From an uncultured Clostridia bacterium (GTDB taxonomy: Bacteria > Bacillota > Clostridia > Oscillospirales > Oscillospiraceae), in NCBI GenBank assembly GCA_945949735.1, contig CAMFFO010000003.1, positions 1-55,909 of the forward strand: a stretch of 55,909 nt of DNA, written 5' to 3'. The first letter of the stretch is position 1; the number at the start of each line of letters is the position of its first letter. Under the pieces are notes generated by a model. That model was given only the letters and a program-made list of their open reading frames with translations. It did not search any database and was not told where the DNA came from. Positions 49,183-55,909 of this stretch are shown here, one piece after another. The translations under genes and the position numbers were made by a program.

Positions 49183-49590
49183 ATGGTAGAAATTATAATG
49201 CGGCGTGAGGTGGACGGAAAAATCACAGAAACGGTACTGGTTTCTATTGATGAGGAGCCTCTGATCAAGATTAAGCCTATGGAATCTGTCCTGTCCTTTC
49301 CCGGCATAGAGATCCGATTAAACGAACATATTGTTTACAGGGATGACAGGGAAATCTTTCTGACCCATCGGGAATTTGCCACTCTGTCCTACCTTGCCCG
49401 TCATCCAAAGTGGGTGTTTACCGCAGAACAGATTTACGAAGCGGTCTGGCGGGAAGACGGCGAAAACTGCGGGACAGCGGTTGCCAACATTATCAGCCAG
49501 CTCCGACGCAAGCTGACACCGGATGATCCGAAAGGCGGATATATCCGCACAGTCATCGGCGGCGGATACAAATTTGAAGCCCCAGAATAA
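49183..49590 (+). CDS. Orphan OmpR-type winged-helix protein
   Basis: 135 residues from ATG 49183. The first 35 residues are a beta-rich leader. The rest is a winged helix like the C-terminal half of OmpR regulators: FLTHREFATLSYLARHPKWV, TAVANIISQLRRKLTPDDPK and YIRTVIGGGYKFE. There is no receiver domain, so it is not controlled by phosphorylation. It closes the six-gene operon and could regulate it. The terminator follows 5 nt later. Confidence 0.82.
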   Translation: MVEIIMRREVDGKITETVLVSIDEEPLIKIKPMESVLSFPGIEIRLNEHIVYRDDREIFLTHREFATLSYLARHPKWVFTAEQIYEAVWREDGENCGTAVANIISQLRRKLTPDDPKGGYIRTVIGGGYKFEAPE

Positions 49591-49594
49591 GTCG

Positions 49595-49625
49595 ATCCCC
49601 CGGAGCAACCGCTTCGGGGGATTTT
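49595..49625 (+). terminator. Terminator of the SPFH operon
   Basis: ATCCCCCGGAGC (49595-49606) pairs with GCTTCGGGGGAT (49611-49622), with one G-T pair and loop AACC; TTTTC follows. It marks the right end of the metal and envelope island. Confidence 0.85.
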
Positions 49626-50171
49626 CTGTCGGTTTGCGTCGATAAGTTTTCCCCTTTTTGAGCGTATTTCATCGTAATTCCAAGGGGAGTGGAAATATAC
49701 CAGTTACAATGGATCTATGGCAGCATCTCCCCGAATACCATGAAATGAGGTGCAATATGGATTGTTTTTTGTGAGTATATGAGCGTTATTTTCAATTCGA
49801 GTTGAGCAGCTCTTATCAAACATTGATTCTGAAAGCGAAGGAAGGAACCAAACAACGGATGAATTAAATATTCTGAATCGGCAAGGCGGCAGCAGCGGGC
49901 TGCCACAAGTTTAGAAAGGGGATGATGTAGCCGCCTGTGTGCCGGCCGCGTGAGCGGACAAAGGAAAGAGGTGCGATTTGGGTGACACCATTGATCGCAT
50001 TAAGCTGTTCTGCCGTCTGACCCAGCCGAGACACACCGCTTTTAAGACAAAGAGAGGGAGAAGCCCCCACCATCATCATAGTGGGCATAAACACCATACC
50101 AGGCAGAAAGATAAACCTCCTCCTGGTGGTGCTCCGCTAAATCTCTGCGGACTTCTTAATGCACAGACTGT
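49626..50171. other. 546 bp without a convincing gene
   Basis: AT-rich to about 49,900, then mixed. Short ORFs here have odd composition (for example a His- and Pro-rich frame from 49978) and run on through the terminator and into the sigma gene, so I reject them. The stretch marks the border between cargo and the recombination module and may be an old junction. Confidence 0.55.
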
Positions 50172-50231
50172 AAGAGCGGCCGATTTTGCGCATCAGCGCG
50201 AAACCGGCCGCTCTTTTTCTGTTTTACGGTA
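50172..50231 (+). terminator. Strong terminator before the sigma-like gene
   Basis: AAGAGCGGCCG (50172-50182) pairs with CGGCCGCTCTT (50205-50215); TTTTGCGC/GCGCGAA pairs inside the loop. TTTTTCTGTTTT follows. It insulates the recombination module. Confidence 0.82.
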
Positions 50232-50253
50232 CCGTCCACGGTGCCGCTCTCCT

Positions 50254-50290
50254 CCGCTTCTGAAATTTGATTTTTCTCAAATTTCAGAAG
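50254..50290 (+). repeat. Inverted repeat in the sigma-like gene leader
   Basis: CTTCTGAAATTTGA (50257-50270) and its exact complement (50277-50290) flank TTTTTC. The hairpin lies just before the ribosome site (GGAGG, 50294-50298). A 16-bp version of the arm (50254-50269) recurs inverted at 51186-51201, upstream of the MazF-like gene. Confidence 0.75.
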
Positions 50291-50306
50291 AATGGAGGAA
50301 CGCCGT

Positions 50307-50768
50307 ATGGCGAAGCATGATAAGTACCACCCAGACTACTCGAAACTCTACCCTGGGATCGAGAGCCGGCCCGAGATACTCGCCGTGCTGAAGCAAAGCG
50401 ACCGTAAGATGAAATACATAGAGGTAGACCTCAAGACGGAGCGTCCCGTCTACAGCAAAAAAGCTGGCCGCATCATATTCCGGCCCAGCCGGGAGGATTC
50501 CTTTGAACGGCTGTGTGAAGATGAACACATCCAGTTTGCCTCTGATGATTCTTCCCTGGAAGAAGAACTGGCCCACAAGGATATGCTCCAGCGGCTTCGG
50601 AACGCCATGGGGAAGTTGGAGCATGACGAGGCGTCCCTGATCCACGCCCTGTTCTATGAGGGGCTGAGCGAGCGTCAGCTCTCCAAGCGAACCGGCATCC
50701 CGCAGCGGACGATCCATGACCGCAAAAGGCGGATACTCGTCAAATTGCACAAACTTATGGAAAATTAA
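50307..50768 (+). CDS. Small sigma-70-like factor (region 4 type)
   Basis: 153 residues. ATG 50307 lies 8 nt after GGAGG; ATG 50292 overlaps that site. The C-terminal half (NAMGKLEHDEASLIHALFYE, GLSERQLSKRTGIPQRTIHD, RKRRILVKLHKL) is a sigma region 4-like HTH. The N-terminal half lacks a clear sigma region 2. Such short proteins are common in Firmicute conjugative transposons and likely regulate excision or transfer. A terminator follows. Confidence 0.8.
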   Translation: MAKHDKYHPDYSKLYPGIESRPEILAVLKQSDRKMKYIEVDLKTERPVYSKKAGRIIFRPSREDSFERLCEDEHIQFASDDSSLEEELAHKDMLQRLRNAMGKLEHDEASLIHALFYEGLSERQLSKRTGIPQRTIHDRKRRILVKLHKLMEN

Positions 50769-50782
50769 AAAAATTTCCGCTC

Positions 50783-50830
50783 AACCCCCTCGCTCAACGG
50801 CAAAGAGAGTGAGGGGGTTCTTTCGTTTCT
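50783..50830 (+). terminator. Terminator of the sigma-like gene
   Basis: AACCCCCTCGCTC (50783-50795) pairs with GAGTGAGGGGGTT (50807-50819), with one G-T pair; CTTTCGTTTC follows. Confidence 0.85.
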
Positions 50831-51185
50831 CCCTGTGCAGCTTGAAAAGTGAATATCCAGCGAGTGAATAACATCAGCGGACAAGCCTCCAAAAGAGGAA
50901 AAGCGATGAGTCGGACGCGCCAAGACCACCTGTGCGGGCTTTCCCGCATCAAAGACGGCCAAATAAGGTGCCCAGCGGTCCCCGTCCAGACGAAAGCAGC
51001 CCTGGCAAGCTGTTTTGCAATGACCTTGTCCGCCCACAATGGTACCCCTGCCCAGCCACAGCCTCAAGCAATGGGGGCAGCTCGGAGAGATCCTCGGAGG
51101 GGTGAGATTCCCGGAGCGCGGCGCCAGCTGCGGTTCACTTGACTGCCCATGGCCTGGGAAGTAGTGTCGAATAGGGCCAATGATA
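50831..51185. other. Gap between sigma-like and MazF-like genes, no firm gene
   Basis: The best candidate is a 78-codon frame from ATG 50905 (MSRTRQDHLCGLSRIKDGQI) to 51142, with AGAGGA upstream. Its composition becomes Arg-, Pro- and Ala-rich, unlike a folded protein, and an antisense frame is equally long. I leave it unassigned. Confidence 0.4.
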
Positions 51186-51266
51186 CAAATTTCAGAAGCG
51201 GCGGGGGCCGCATTCCAGCAAAGAGTTAGTCATACTTTTGCACGCACTGGAGCGGCCCCCGTTTTT
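51186..51266 (+). terminator. Repeat box followed by a long hairpin before the MazF-like gene
   Basis: CAAATTTCAGAAGCGG (51186-51201) is an inverted copy of the box upstream of the sigma-like gene. CGGGGGCCGC (51202-51211) pairs with GCGGCCCCCG (51252-51261), with CCAG/CTGG inside, then TTTTTG. It is an intrinsic terminator or attenuator 30 bp before the toxin-like gene. Confidence 0.65.
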
Positions 51267-51291
51267 GCTCAGAAGTAAGGAGGCAAAAAGG

Positions 51292-51669
51292 TTGAGATCA
51301 CAGAAACAACGCGCCATCCAGCGTGGGGATATTTATTATGCTGACCTCATGCCAGTCACCGGATCGGAACAGGGCGGCATCCGGCCTGTGGTGATCATCC
51401 AGAATGATACAGGCAACCTCCACAGCCCCACGGTGATCGCGGCGGCTATCACAGCACGGCGAAAGGGACAGCATCTGCCTACCCATGTACAACTGCGTGG
51501 ATCCGCCTGCGGCCTGTTCCGGGACTCCACCGTTCTGCTGGAGCAGCTCCGGACACTGGACAAGTCCCGGCTGGGAGAGTACATGGGCAATGTAGGCGCG
51601 GAAAAGCTGCGCCAGATCGACGCGGCGCTGGGCATCAGCGTTGGGCTTGGAAACTCAGATAGCTGTTGA
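51292..51669 (+). CDS. MazF/PemK-family toxin-like protein
   Basis: 125 residues from TTG 51292, which lies 8 nt after AAGGAGG (51277-51283). RGDIYYADLMPVTGSEQGGI then RPVVIIQNDTGN is the MazF N-terminal strand and loop; TVIAAAITARRK and LFRDSTVLLEQLRTLDK follow the family. MazF cuts single-stranded mRNA at short sites. No MazE-type antitoxin gene precedes it, which is unusual. It may serve element maintenance. Confidence 0.85.
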   Translation: MRSQKQRAIQRGDIYYADLMPVTGSEQGGIRPVVIIQNDTGNLHSPTVIAAAITARRKGQHLPTHVQLRGSACGLFRDSTVLLEQLRTLDKSRLGEYMGNVGAEKLRQIDAALGISVGLGNSDSC

Positions 51670-51759
51670 ATGAGCGCATCAAAGCTGAAAAACCAGTCGG
51701 TTACAAACTGTATCCAACTGAAATTAATAACCCAACAGGCGGAAAATAGTTATACATAG
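51670..51759 (+). CDS. Possible 29-residue peptide after the MazF-like gene
   Basis: ATG 51670 begins on the base after the toxin stop (TGA-ATG) and the frame ends at TAG 51757-51759, one base before a terminator stem. The peptide starts MSASKLKNQSVTNCIQLKLI. The exact fit between stop and terminator is suggestive, but no ribosome site is obvious and it is too short to judge. It could be chance. Confidence 0.3.
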   Translation: MSASKLKNQSVTNCIQLKLITQQAENSYT

Positions 51760-51796
51760 CGCCGGCCATCTGCTGTTGAGATGGCCGGCGTTTCAT
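51760..51796 (+). terminator. Terminator after the MazF-like gene
   Basis: CGCCGGCCATCT (51760-51771) pairs perfectly with AGATGGCCGGCG (51779-51790) around GCTGTTG; TTTCAT follows. Confidence 0.82.
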
Positions 51797-51856
51797 ATCA
51801 TCATGGGCCGTTCACCGGCCCGCGGTGGGCGGCCTTCCTGACAAGGAGGGCTATGT

Positions 51857-52012
51857 ATGACAGGAAAAGAATTATCGGATAACCTGACTTTTCTCTCTGC
51901 TCTGAAGCTGCTGGAGCAGTTGGTGGAGCGGGAGCTCCTGACCACGGAGGAGGCGGAAGTGACCCACCGGGAGCTGGCCCGAAGGCTCCGCCCCACCCTG
52001 ATCCTTGGATAA
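51857..52012 (+). CDS. SHOCT-like mini-protein
   Basis: 51 residues from ATG 51857, 7 nt after CAAGGAGG. The sequence LTFLSALKLLEQLVERELLT followed by TEEAEVTHRELARRLRP resembles the short SHOCT-type helical hairpin (xLxxLxxLxxxGxIxxxEFxxxKxxLL) often encoded before serine recombinases in Firmicute elements. The usual role is unknown. Confidence 0.65.
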   Translation: MTGKELSDNLTFLSALKLLEQLVERELLTTEEAEVTHRELARRLRPTLILG

Positions 52013-52129
52013 TATCCCGTCCCGTTCCCTTTGTCAATTTGCGCGGGTTTCCCGCCGGTTTCTTATTGGCTTTGGTGAATAGCTATCCTGCCAAACCTGT
52101 GGTATTGTCGTTGCTGAAAGGAGGTCAAT
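52013..52129 (+). promoter_or_regulatory. Third copy of the shared ICE box before the recombinases
   Basis: The box at 52062-52087 (core TTTGGTGAATAGCTAT) matches the copies at 10.4 and 21.7 kb through the 17-base core with one or two changes. It lies 43 bp before ATG 52130. TATTGT (52103-52108) may be a -10 element. Confidence 0.55.
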
Positions 52130-53728
52130 ATGACTATGGTACAAGCACAAAGCATCATGAAAGCGGCGCCCCGGATCACAGTCATCGATCCCCGGCCGCC
52201 GGAACAGGCCAAGCTCCGTGTAGCGGCCTATGCCCGCGTCAGCAGCGACTCAGAGGATCAGCTCAACTCCTACATCGCCCAGGTGGACTTCTACACCAAA
52301 TACATCTCCTCCAAGGAGGACTGGGAGATGGTGGACATCTATGCCGACGAGGGGCTCACAGGCACGGAGGCCCAGAAACGGGACGACTTCAACCGCATGA
52401 TCAATGACTGCCGGGCCGGAAAAATTGACCGGCTGCTGGTCAAGTCCGTCTCCCGGTTTGCGAGGAACACCGGGGAATACATCCAGTTCATGCGGGAGTT
52501 GCTCCGGCTGGGCATTTCCATCTACTTCGAGAAGGAGAATCTGGATACCGCAAAGATGACCTCGGAGCAGGCGGCGGACCTCTACGGGGCTTTCGCCCAG
52601 ATGGAGTCCACCAACCATTCCAGCAATATGCGCGTCAGCAACCGTATCCGCATGGAGAAGGGCATCTTCACACCACCCACGCCGCCCTACGGCTACCGCT
52701 TGGTCGAGCGGGAGCTGGAGATTGACCGGGATGAGGCCGATGTGGTGCGGTATATCTTCCGCGCCTATCTGGACGGACAGGGCAAGGAGGATATCGCAAA
52801 GGAACTCAACGAACTGGGCGTGGTCAGGGGTCATGGCCGGGAACGCTGGTATCCCAGCACCATTCATTACATTCTGACCAACATCTCCTATACCGGGAAC
52901 ATGATCTGGCAGAAGACCTGCGCCACCGATACCTTCCCCTTCCGTCAGATCAGGAACACGGGCCAGAAGCCCCAATACTTCGTGGAGGATTCCCATCCGG
53001 CCATTGTCAGCCAGGAGGACTTTCAGCGCGTGCGGGAGCTGATGGCACGGCGCAGGGAGCAATTCCTCTCCCACGCGCAGCGCCGGCCGTCTGTATACAG
53101 CAGGCGCGTCTTCTGCGGGGTGTGCGGCTCCATGTGCCGCAGGAAGGATATCCGCGGCAAGGTCTACTGGGTATGCCACCGGCACGATCAGGAGAAAAGC
53201 CGCTGCCCCGTGCCCCAGGTGCCGGAGGCGGAGATCACATCAGCGGTACTCCGCCTGTACCACAAGCTGGCACAGGATCCCGCCAGGATATTCCGCCCCA
53301 TGGCGGAGCGGCTCCGGGAGCTTCGGGAACTGGAGCTGCGCTCCAACCGGAAGATCACCGATATCGACAAAGAGATTGCGCGTTTATCAGAGCAGAATCT
53401 CGTACTGGTTCGGCTGAAGTCGAAAGGGTATGTGGATCCTGCTCTTTACTTATCCCAGCAGGATGAGATCACGCACAAGCTGAAGGAGTTGAAAAAGCTC
53501 CGCCGGCGGGCGCTGGAAGCATCCGGAGAGGACCAGCAGCTCCAGAACACAGAAGCGATCCTGGAATATCTGGAGGACAGCGGCAGACCGTTCCAGCGGG
53601 AAACGGTAGACGAGGAGCTGTTCGAGTTCCTGATCCAGCGCCTCACCGTTTACTCAGCGGAGACAGTCAAATTCCGCCTGTACAACGGGCTGGAGTTGGC
53701 GGAGACGATGGAAAGGGCGGTGCGGTAA
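52130..53728 (+). CDS. Large serine recombinase 1
   Basis: 532 residues from ATG 52130 with AAAGGAGG upstream. The catalytic resolvase domain has AAYARVSSDSEDQLNSYIAQ with the nucleophilic Ser, YADEGLTGTEAQKRDDFNRM and KSVSRFARNTGEYI. A recombinase domain follows (PPYGYRLVERELEIDRDEAD, STIHYILTNISYTGNM), then a zinc ribbon (FCGVCGSMCRRKD, VCHRHDQEKSRC) and a coiled coil. It probably integrates and excises the ICE. The next gene starts on the following base. Confidence 0.93.
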   Translation: MTMVQAQSIMKAAPRITVIDPRPPEQAKLRVAAYARVSSDSEDQLNSYIAQVDFYTKYISSKEDWEMVDIYADEGLTGTEAQKRDDFNRMINDCRAGKIDRLLVKSVSRFARNTGEYIQFMRELLRLGISIYFEKENLDTAKMTSEQAADLYGAFAQMESTNHSSNMRVSNRIRMEKGIFTPPTPPYGYRLVERELEIDRDEADVVRYIFRAYLDGQGKEDIAKELNELGVVRGHGRERWYPSTIHYILTNISYTGNMIWQKTCATDTFPFRQIRNTGQKPQYFVEDSHPAIVSQEDFQRVRELMARRREQFLSHAQRRPSVYSRRVFCGVCGSMCRRKDIRGKVYWVCHRHDQEKSRCPVPQVPEAEITSAVLRLYHKLAQDPARIFRPMAERLRELRELELRSNRKITDIDKEIARLSEQNLVLVRLKSKGYVDPALYLSQQDEITHKLKELKKLRRRALEASGEDQQLQNTEAILEYLEDSGRPFQRETVDEELFEFLIQRLTVYSAETVKFRLYNGLELAETMERAVR

Positions 53729-54601
53729 ATGGCGTGGCAGAGAAAGATCCCTTTCGGCTATATGATCCGGAACGGAAAGGCCGGTCTTCACCCGGTAGAG
53801 GCCGACGCAGTAAAGCGCATCTACCAGATGTATCTCGACGGCCTCTCCTACCAGCAGATCGCCAATGAAATGGAGCGCCAGGGCGTCAAATACCACCAGC
53901 ACACGGACCGCTGGAATAAGCACATGGTCAAGCGGATGCTGGAAAATGAAACATATCTCGGCACGGGGATGTATCCCCGCCTGATCACCAGCGAGGTTTT
54001 TATGAAGGTTTGTCTCCAGCGGGCTGGTAAAGCCTCCGGTACCCCCTGTCCGGATCATATAGCTCCCATCCGCAGGAAAGCCGTATGCGCCCGCTGCGGA
54101 GCAGCGATGGCGCGAGACACCAAGTCCTACGGAGTTCCCCGTTGGCGGTGTGAAAATCCCGACTGCGCTCAAACCGTCCGTGTGGAGGATCCTGTCCTGC
54201 GGGACAGCCTGACGCAGCGGCTCCAGGCGCTGGCTGAGAAACCCTCCCTGCTGATACCGCCGGATACCAGGCGGCAGGACGGCCCGTCCATGGACGCCAT
54301 CCGCATCCAGAATGAACTGAATCTGGCCTTTAACCGCGGCGCGGAAAGCGCCGAGCTGATCCGCGCGCTTATCTTTGCCGCCGCCGCGGAGAGCTACAGC
54401 GCCATCCCGGACCCCACTCCCGGCTGCAGGCTGGATTGTCTGCGTAAGCGCCTGGATGCGGGACCGGCAGATGAAGGTGTCCTTCAGGAACTGATGGATA
54501 CAGCCGTCAAAGCAATCCGCCTGGGAAACGGCGGCGCGTTGGAACTGGAGCTGATCAACGGGACCATCTTCACATCTGACAGAGAGGAGAGAACGGCATG
54601 A
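53729..54601 (+). CDS. Recombinase-like protein without catalytic domain
   Basis: 290 residues; ATG 53729 directly follows the stop of recombinase 1. It starts with the recombinase DNA-binding domain (KIPFGYMIRNGKAGLHPVEA, DAVKRIYQMYLDGLSYQQIA) and continues to a zinc ribbon (AVCARCGAAM...RCENPDC). No resolvase domain and no catalytic serine motif are present. It may be an accessory DNA-binding subunit, comparable to an excision or direction factor, rather than debris, because the frame is intact and translation is coupled on both sides. Confidence 0.85.
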   Translation: MAWQRKIPFGYMIRNGKAGLHPVEADAVKRIYQMYLDGLSYQQIANEMERQGVKYHQHTDRWNKHMVKRMLENETYLGTGMYPRLITSEVFMKVCLQRAGKASGTPCPDHIAPIRRKAVCARCGAAMARDTKSYGVPRWRCENPDCAQTVRVEDPVLRDSLTQRLQALAEKPSLLIPPDTRRQDGPSMDAIRIQNELNLAFNRGAESAELIRALIFAAAAESYSAIPDPTPGCRLDCLRKRLDAGPADEGVLQELMDTAVKAIRLGNGGALELELINGTIFTSDREERTA

Positions 54602-55909
54602 GTACCACGCCAAAAACACCCAAGAAAATAACAGTCATCCCCGCTGACCCGCAGATGGTCAACCGGGACTTTCGGAAACAGCATCTGCGTGTGGCTCCCT
54701 ATTGCCGTGTCTCCACGGACAAGGACGAGCAGCTCTCCAGCTATGAGGCGCAGATCGAATACTATACCGAGAAGATCGACAGCAACCAGGACTGGACCAT
54801 GGTCCGCCTGTACGCCGATGAGGGCAAGACCGGCACCTCCACCAAGAAACGCAAGGAGTTCCTGCAAATGATTCGGGACTGTGAAAAGGGAAAGATCGAT
54901 CTGGTCATTACCAAATCCGTCTCCCGGTTCGGACGCAACACGCTGGACGGCCTCAACTATGTCCGCCGTCTGAAGCGGCTGGGTGTGGGCGTCTACTTTG
55001 AAAAAGAGAATGTCAACACCCTCTACATGGACAATGAGATGATCCTGACATTCTTCTTCTCACAGGCCCAGGCGGAGAGCGAGTCTCTCAGCGGCAGCGT
55101 CAAGTGGGGCCACCGCAAGAATTTCAAGGATGGAAAGGTGTACTATCAATTTGACAGCTTCCTTGGATACCGCAAAGGTCCGGACGGCCAGCCGGAAATT
55201 GATGAGGAGCAGGCCGCTGTGGTGCGCAGGATCTTTGCCCGCTATCTGATGGGCCACAGCACCTGCCGGATCTGCAAGGATCTGATGGCGGACGGCGTCA
55301 AAACGGCACGGGGCAAAACGACCTGGCACGACAGCGTGATCCAGAGTATGCTGCGGAACGAAAAATACATTGGGGACGCCCTGCTCCAGAAGACCTACAT
55401 GGCGGACCTGTTCACCCACCAGCAAAAGAAGAACATTGGAGAGCTGCCCAAATACTATGTCCACGAATGCCACCCCGCCATCATTGACCGGGAGACATTT
55501 CAAAAGGTGCAGGAGGAACTGGCGCGGCGGGCCGGCCTGAAAAAGACTTCTTCCAAGACCAGGACGGAGCTTGGCAAATACAGCGGCAGATACGCGCTGA
55601 ACGAGATATTGGTCTGCGGGGAGTGCGGCAGCCCGTACCGCAGGCGGCTCTGGATGCCCAACGGCGAAAAGCGGTATGTGTGGCGGTGCCTGAACCGGCT
55701 GGAAAAGGGCAGGCGGGTCTGTAAGGACTCGCCCACGCTGGAGGAGCCTGCCCTGCACGCCGCCATCCTCTCCGCCATGAACGAGATGTTCCAGATGCGC
55801 ACGGCCAAGCAGACGCTCAGAGACAGCATCCAGGCGGCTCTGGCGGGCAGCAGTGATCCATTGACGCTCCCTGCTGTGGAGAACCAGATCCGGGCCTTGC
55901 AGGAGCGCC
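54598..55909 (+). CDS. Large serine recombinase 3 (3' partial)
   Basis: 437 residues are visible; the frame runs off the right edge. ATG 54598 overlaps the previous stop (ATGA). The catalytic domain has RVAPYCRVSTDKDEQLSSYE, YADEGKTGTSTKKRKEFLQM and KSVSRFGRNTLDGL. The recombinase domain (SFLGYRKGPDGQPEIDEEQA) and zinc ribbon (ILVCGECGSPYRRRL...RCLNRLEKGRRVC) follow. It is closest in layout to recombinase 1 but clearly diverged. The element end may lie just beyond it. Confidence 0.92.
   Translation, partial: MSTTPKTPKKITVIPADPQMVNRDFRKQHLRVAPYCRVSTDKDEQLSSYEAQIEYYTEKIDSNQDWTMVRLYADEGKTGTSTKKRKEFLQMIRDCEKGKIDLVITKSVSRFGRNTLDGLNYVRRLKRLGVGVYFEKENVNTLYMDNEMILTFFFSQAQAESESLSGSVKWGHRKNFKDGKVYYQFDSFLGYRKGPDGQPEIDEEQAAVVRRIFARYLMGHSTCRICKDLMADGVKTARGKTTWHDSVIQSMLRNEKYIGDALLQKTYMADLFTHQQKKNIGELPKYYVHECHPAIIDRETFQKVQEELARRAGLKKTSSKTRTELGKYSGRYALNEILVCGECGSPYRRRLWMPNGEKRYVWRCLNRLEKGRRVCKDSPTLEEPALHAAILSAMNEMFQMRTAKQTLRDSIQAALAGSSDPLTLPAVENQIRALQER

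Larger units (their letters stand above)
1..55909. mobile_element. Interior of an integrative and conjugative element
   Basis: The whole window reads as one ICE. It contains a mating-pore set (VirB2-, VirB3-, VirB4- and VirB6-like proteins plus an M23 hydrolase), a relaxase with an RHH partner, a VirD4 coupling ATPase, a primase-like protein and a tandem serine-recombinase module at the right. Nearly all backbone genes lie on the plus strand with short gaps or 4-bp overlaps. Metal, envelope and repair genes sit between the mobilisation and recombination modules as cargo. No attachment site was found: both edges fall inside genes, so the ends lie outside. An alternative, a decayed genomic island, is less likely because almost all transfer genes look intact. 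Confidence 0.9.

Noticed and set aside
49978..50391. Plus-strand frame of 137 codons with a His-rich start
   Set aside because: It crosses a strong terminator and the start of the sigma-like gene in another frame, and its composition is not protein-like.
50905..51142. 78-codon frame with a plausible ribosome site
   Set aside because: Composition becomes Arg/Pro/Ala-rich and an antisense frame of equal quality exists; not enough to call a gene.
52130..55909. Three recombinase genes as one broken gene
   Set aside because: Recombinases 1 and 3 each have complete catalytic and DNA-binding domains with different sequences, so they are separate genes.
1..55909. tRNA, rRNA, riboswitch or CRISPR array
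   Set aside because: No cloverleaf with a T-loop GTTC core, no rRNA sequence, no conserved riboswitch core and no spacer array was seen in the gene-free stretches.

Overview
The window is the interior of a large integrative and conjugative element (ICE) from a GC-rich gut Clostridia, most likely an Oscillospiraceae-type Firmicute (Flavonifractor, Pseudoflavonifractor or Lawsonibacter-like). The evidence is the codon usage, the strong AGGAGG ribosome sites, the Gram-positive type IV secretion set, SpaA/Cna-B surface repeats, an SLH-domain protein and a tandem serine-recombinase module. Neither end of the element is visible: the adhesin at the left edge and the third recombinase at the right edge are both cut by the window. 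I saw no rRNA, tRNA or CRISPR array.

Layout. 1-18.3 kb is the conjugation module: giant adhesin, VirB2-like pilin candidate, VirB6/TrbL-like membrane protein, a cytosine methyltransferase in two ORFs, a triple ribbon-helix-helix protein, VirB3-like protein, VirB4 in two ORFs and an M23 wall hydrolase. A terminator and a separate secreted SLH/metallopeptidase gene interrupt it after VirB4. 18.3-22.3 kb holds small conserved-looking ICE genes of unknown function, one of them frameshifted. 22.3-28.1 kb is the mobilisation module: candidate oriT, RHH accessory protein, MobP-type relaxase with Sel1 repeats, TOPRIM primase-like protein, VirD4 coupling ATPase and an HTH protein. 28.2-31.0 kb carries DNA-repair cargo (AlkZ-related protein, Y-family polymerase, YolD-like partner); a 3-methyladenine glycosylase lies earlier, at 9.8 kb.

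31.1-49.6 kb is the main cargo, a metal and cell-envelope island. It has an XRE regulator, a SLOG protein, a two-component system, ArsR and AraC regulators, a stand-alone HMA metallochaperone with a P1B ATPase, a second ArsR, a membrane phosphoesterase, a secreted Cys/His repeat protein, a PAP2 phosphatase and a LysM/G5/M23 peptidase. It ends in a six-gene operon encoding a SurA/PrsA-like foldase, a DUF1385 protein, a cation-diffusion-facilitator fused to an SPFH (HflK-like) domain, HflC, HflK and an orphan winged-helix regulator. That operon, and its possible link to the metal genes through a shared promoter architecture, is my best candidate for an undescribed system: metal transport tied physically to an SPFH membrane microdomain.

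49.6-55.9 kb is the control and integration end: a sigma-like factor, a MazF/PemK toxin-like protein, a SHOCT-like mini-protein and three tandem serine recombinases, of which the middle one lacks the catalytic domain. A 26-bp box recurs upstream of three separate ICE transcription units (10.4, 21.7 and 52.1 kb) and may be an element-wide control site. Family names come from recognition of the sequence; no database search was run.
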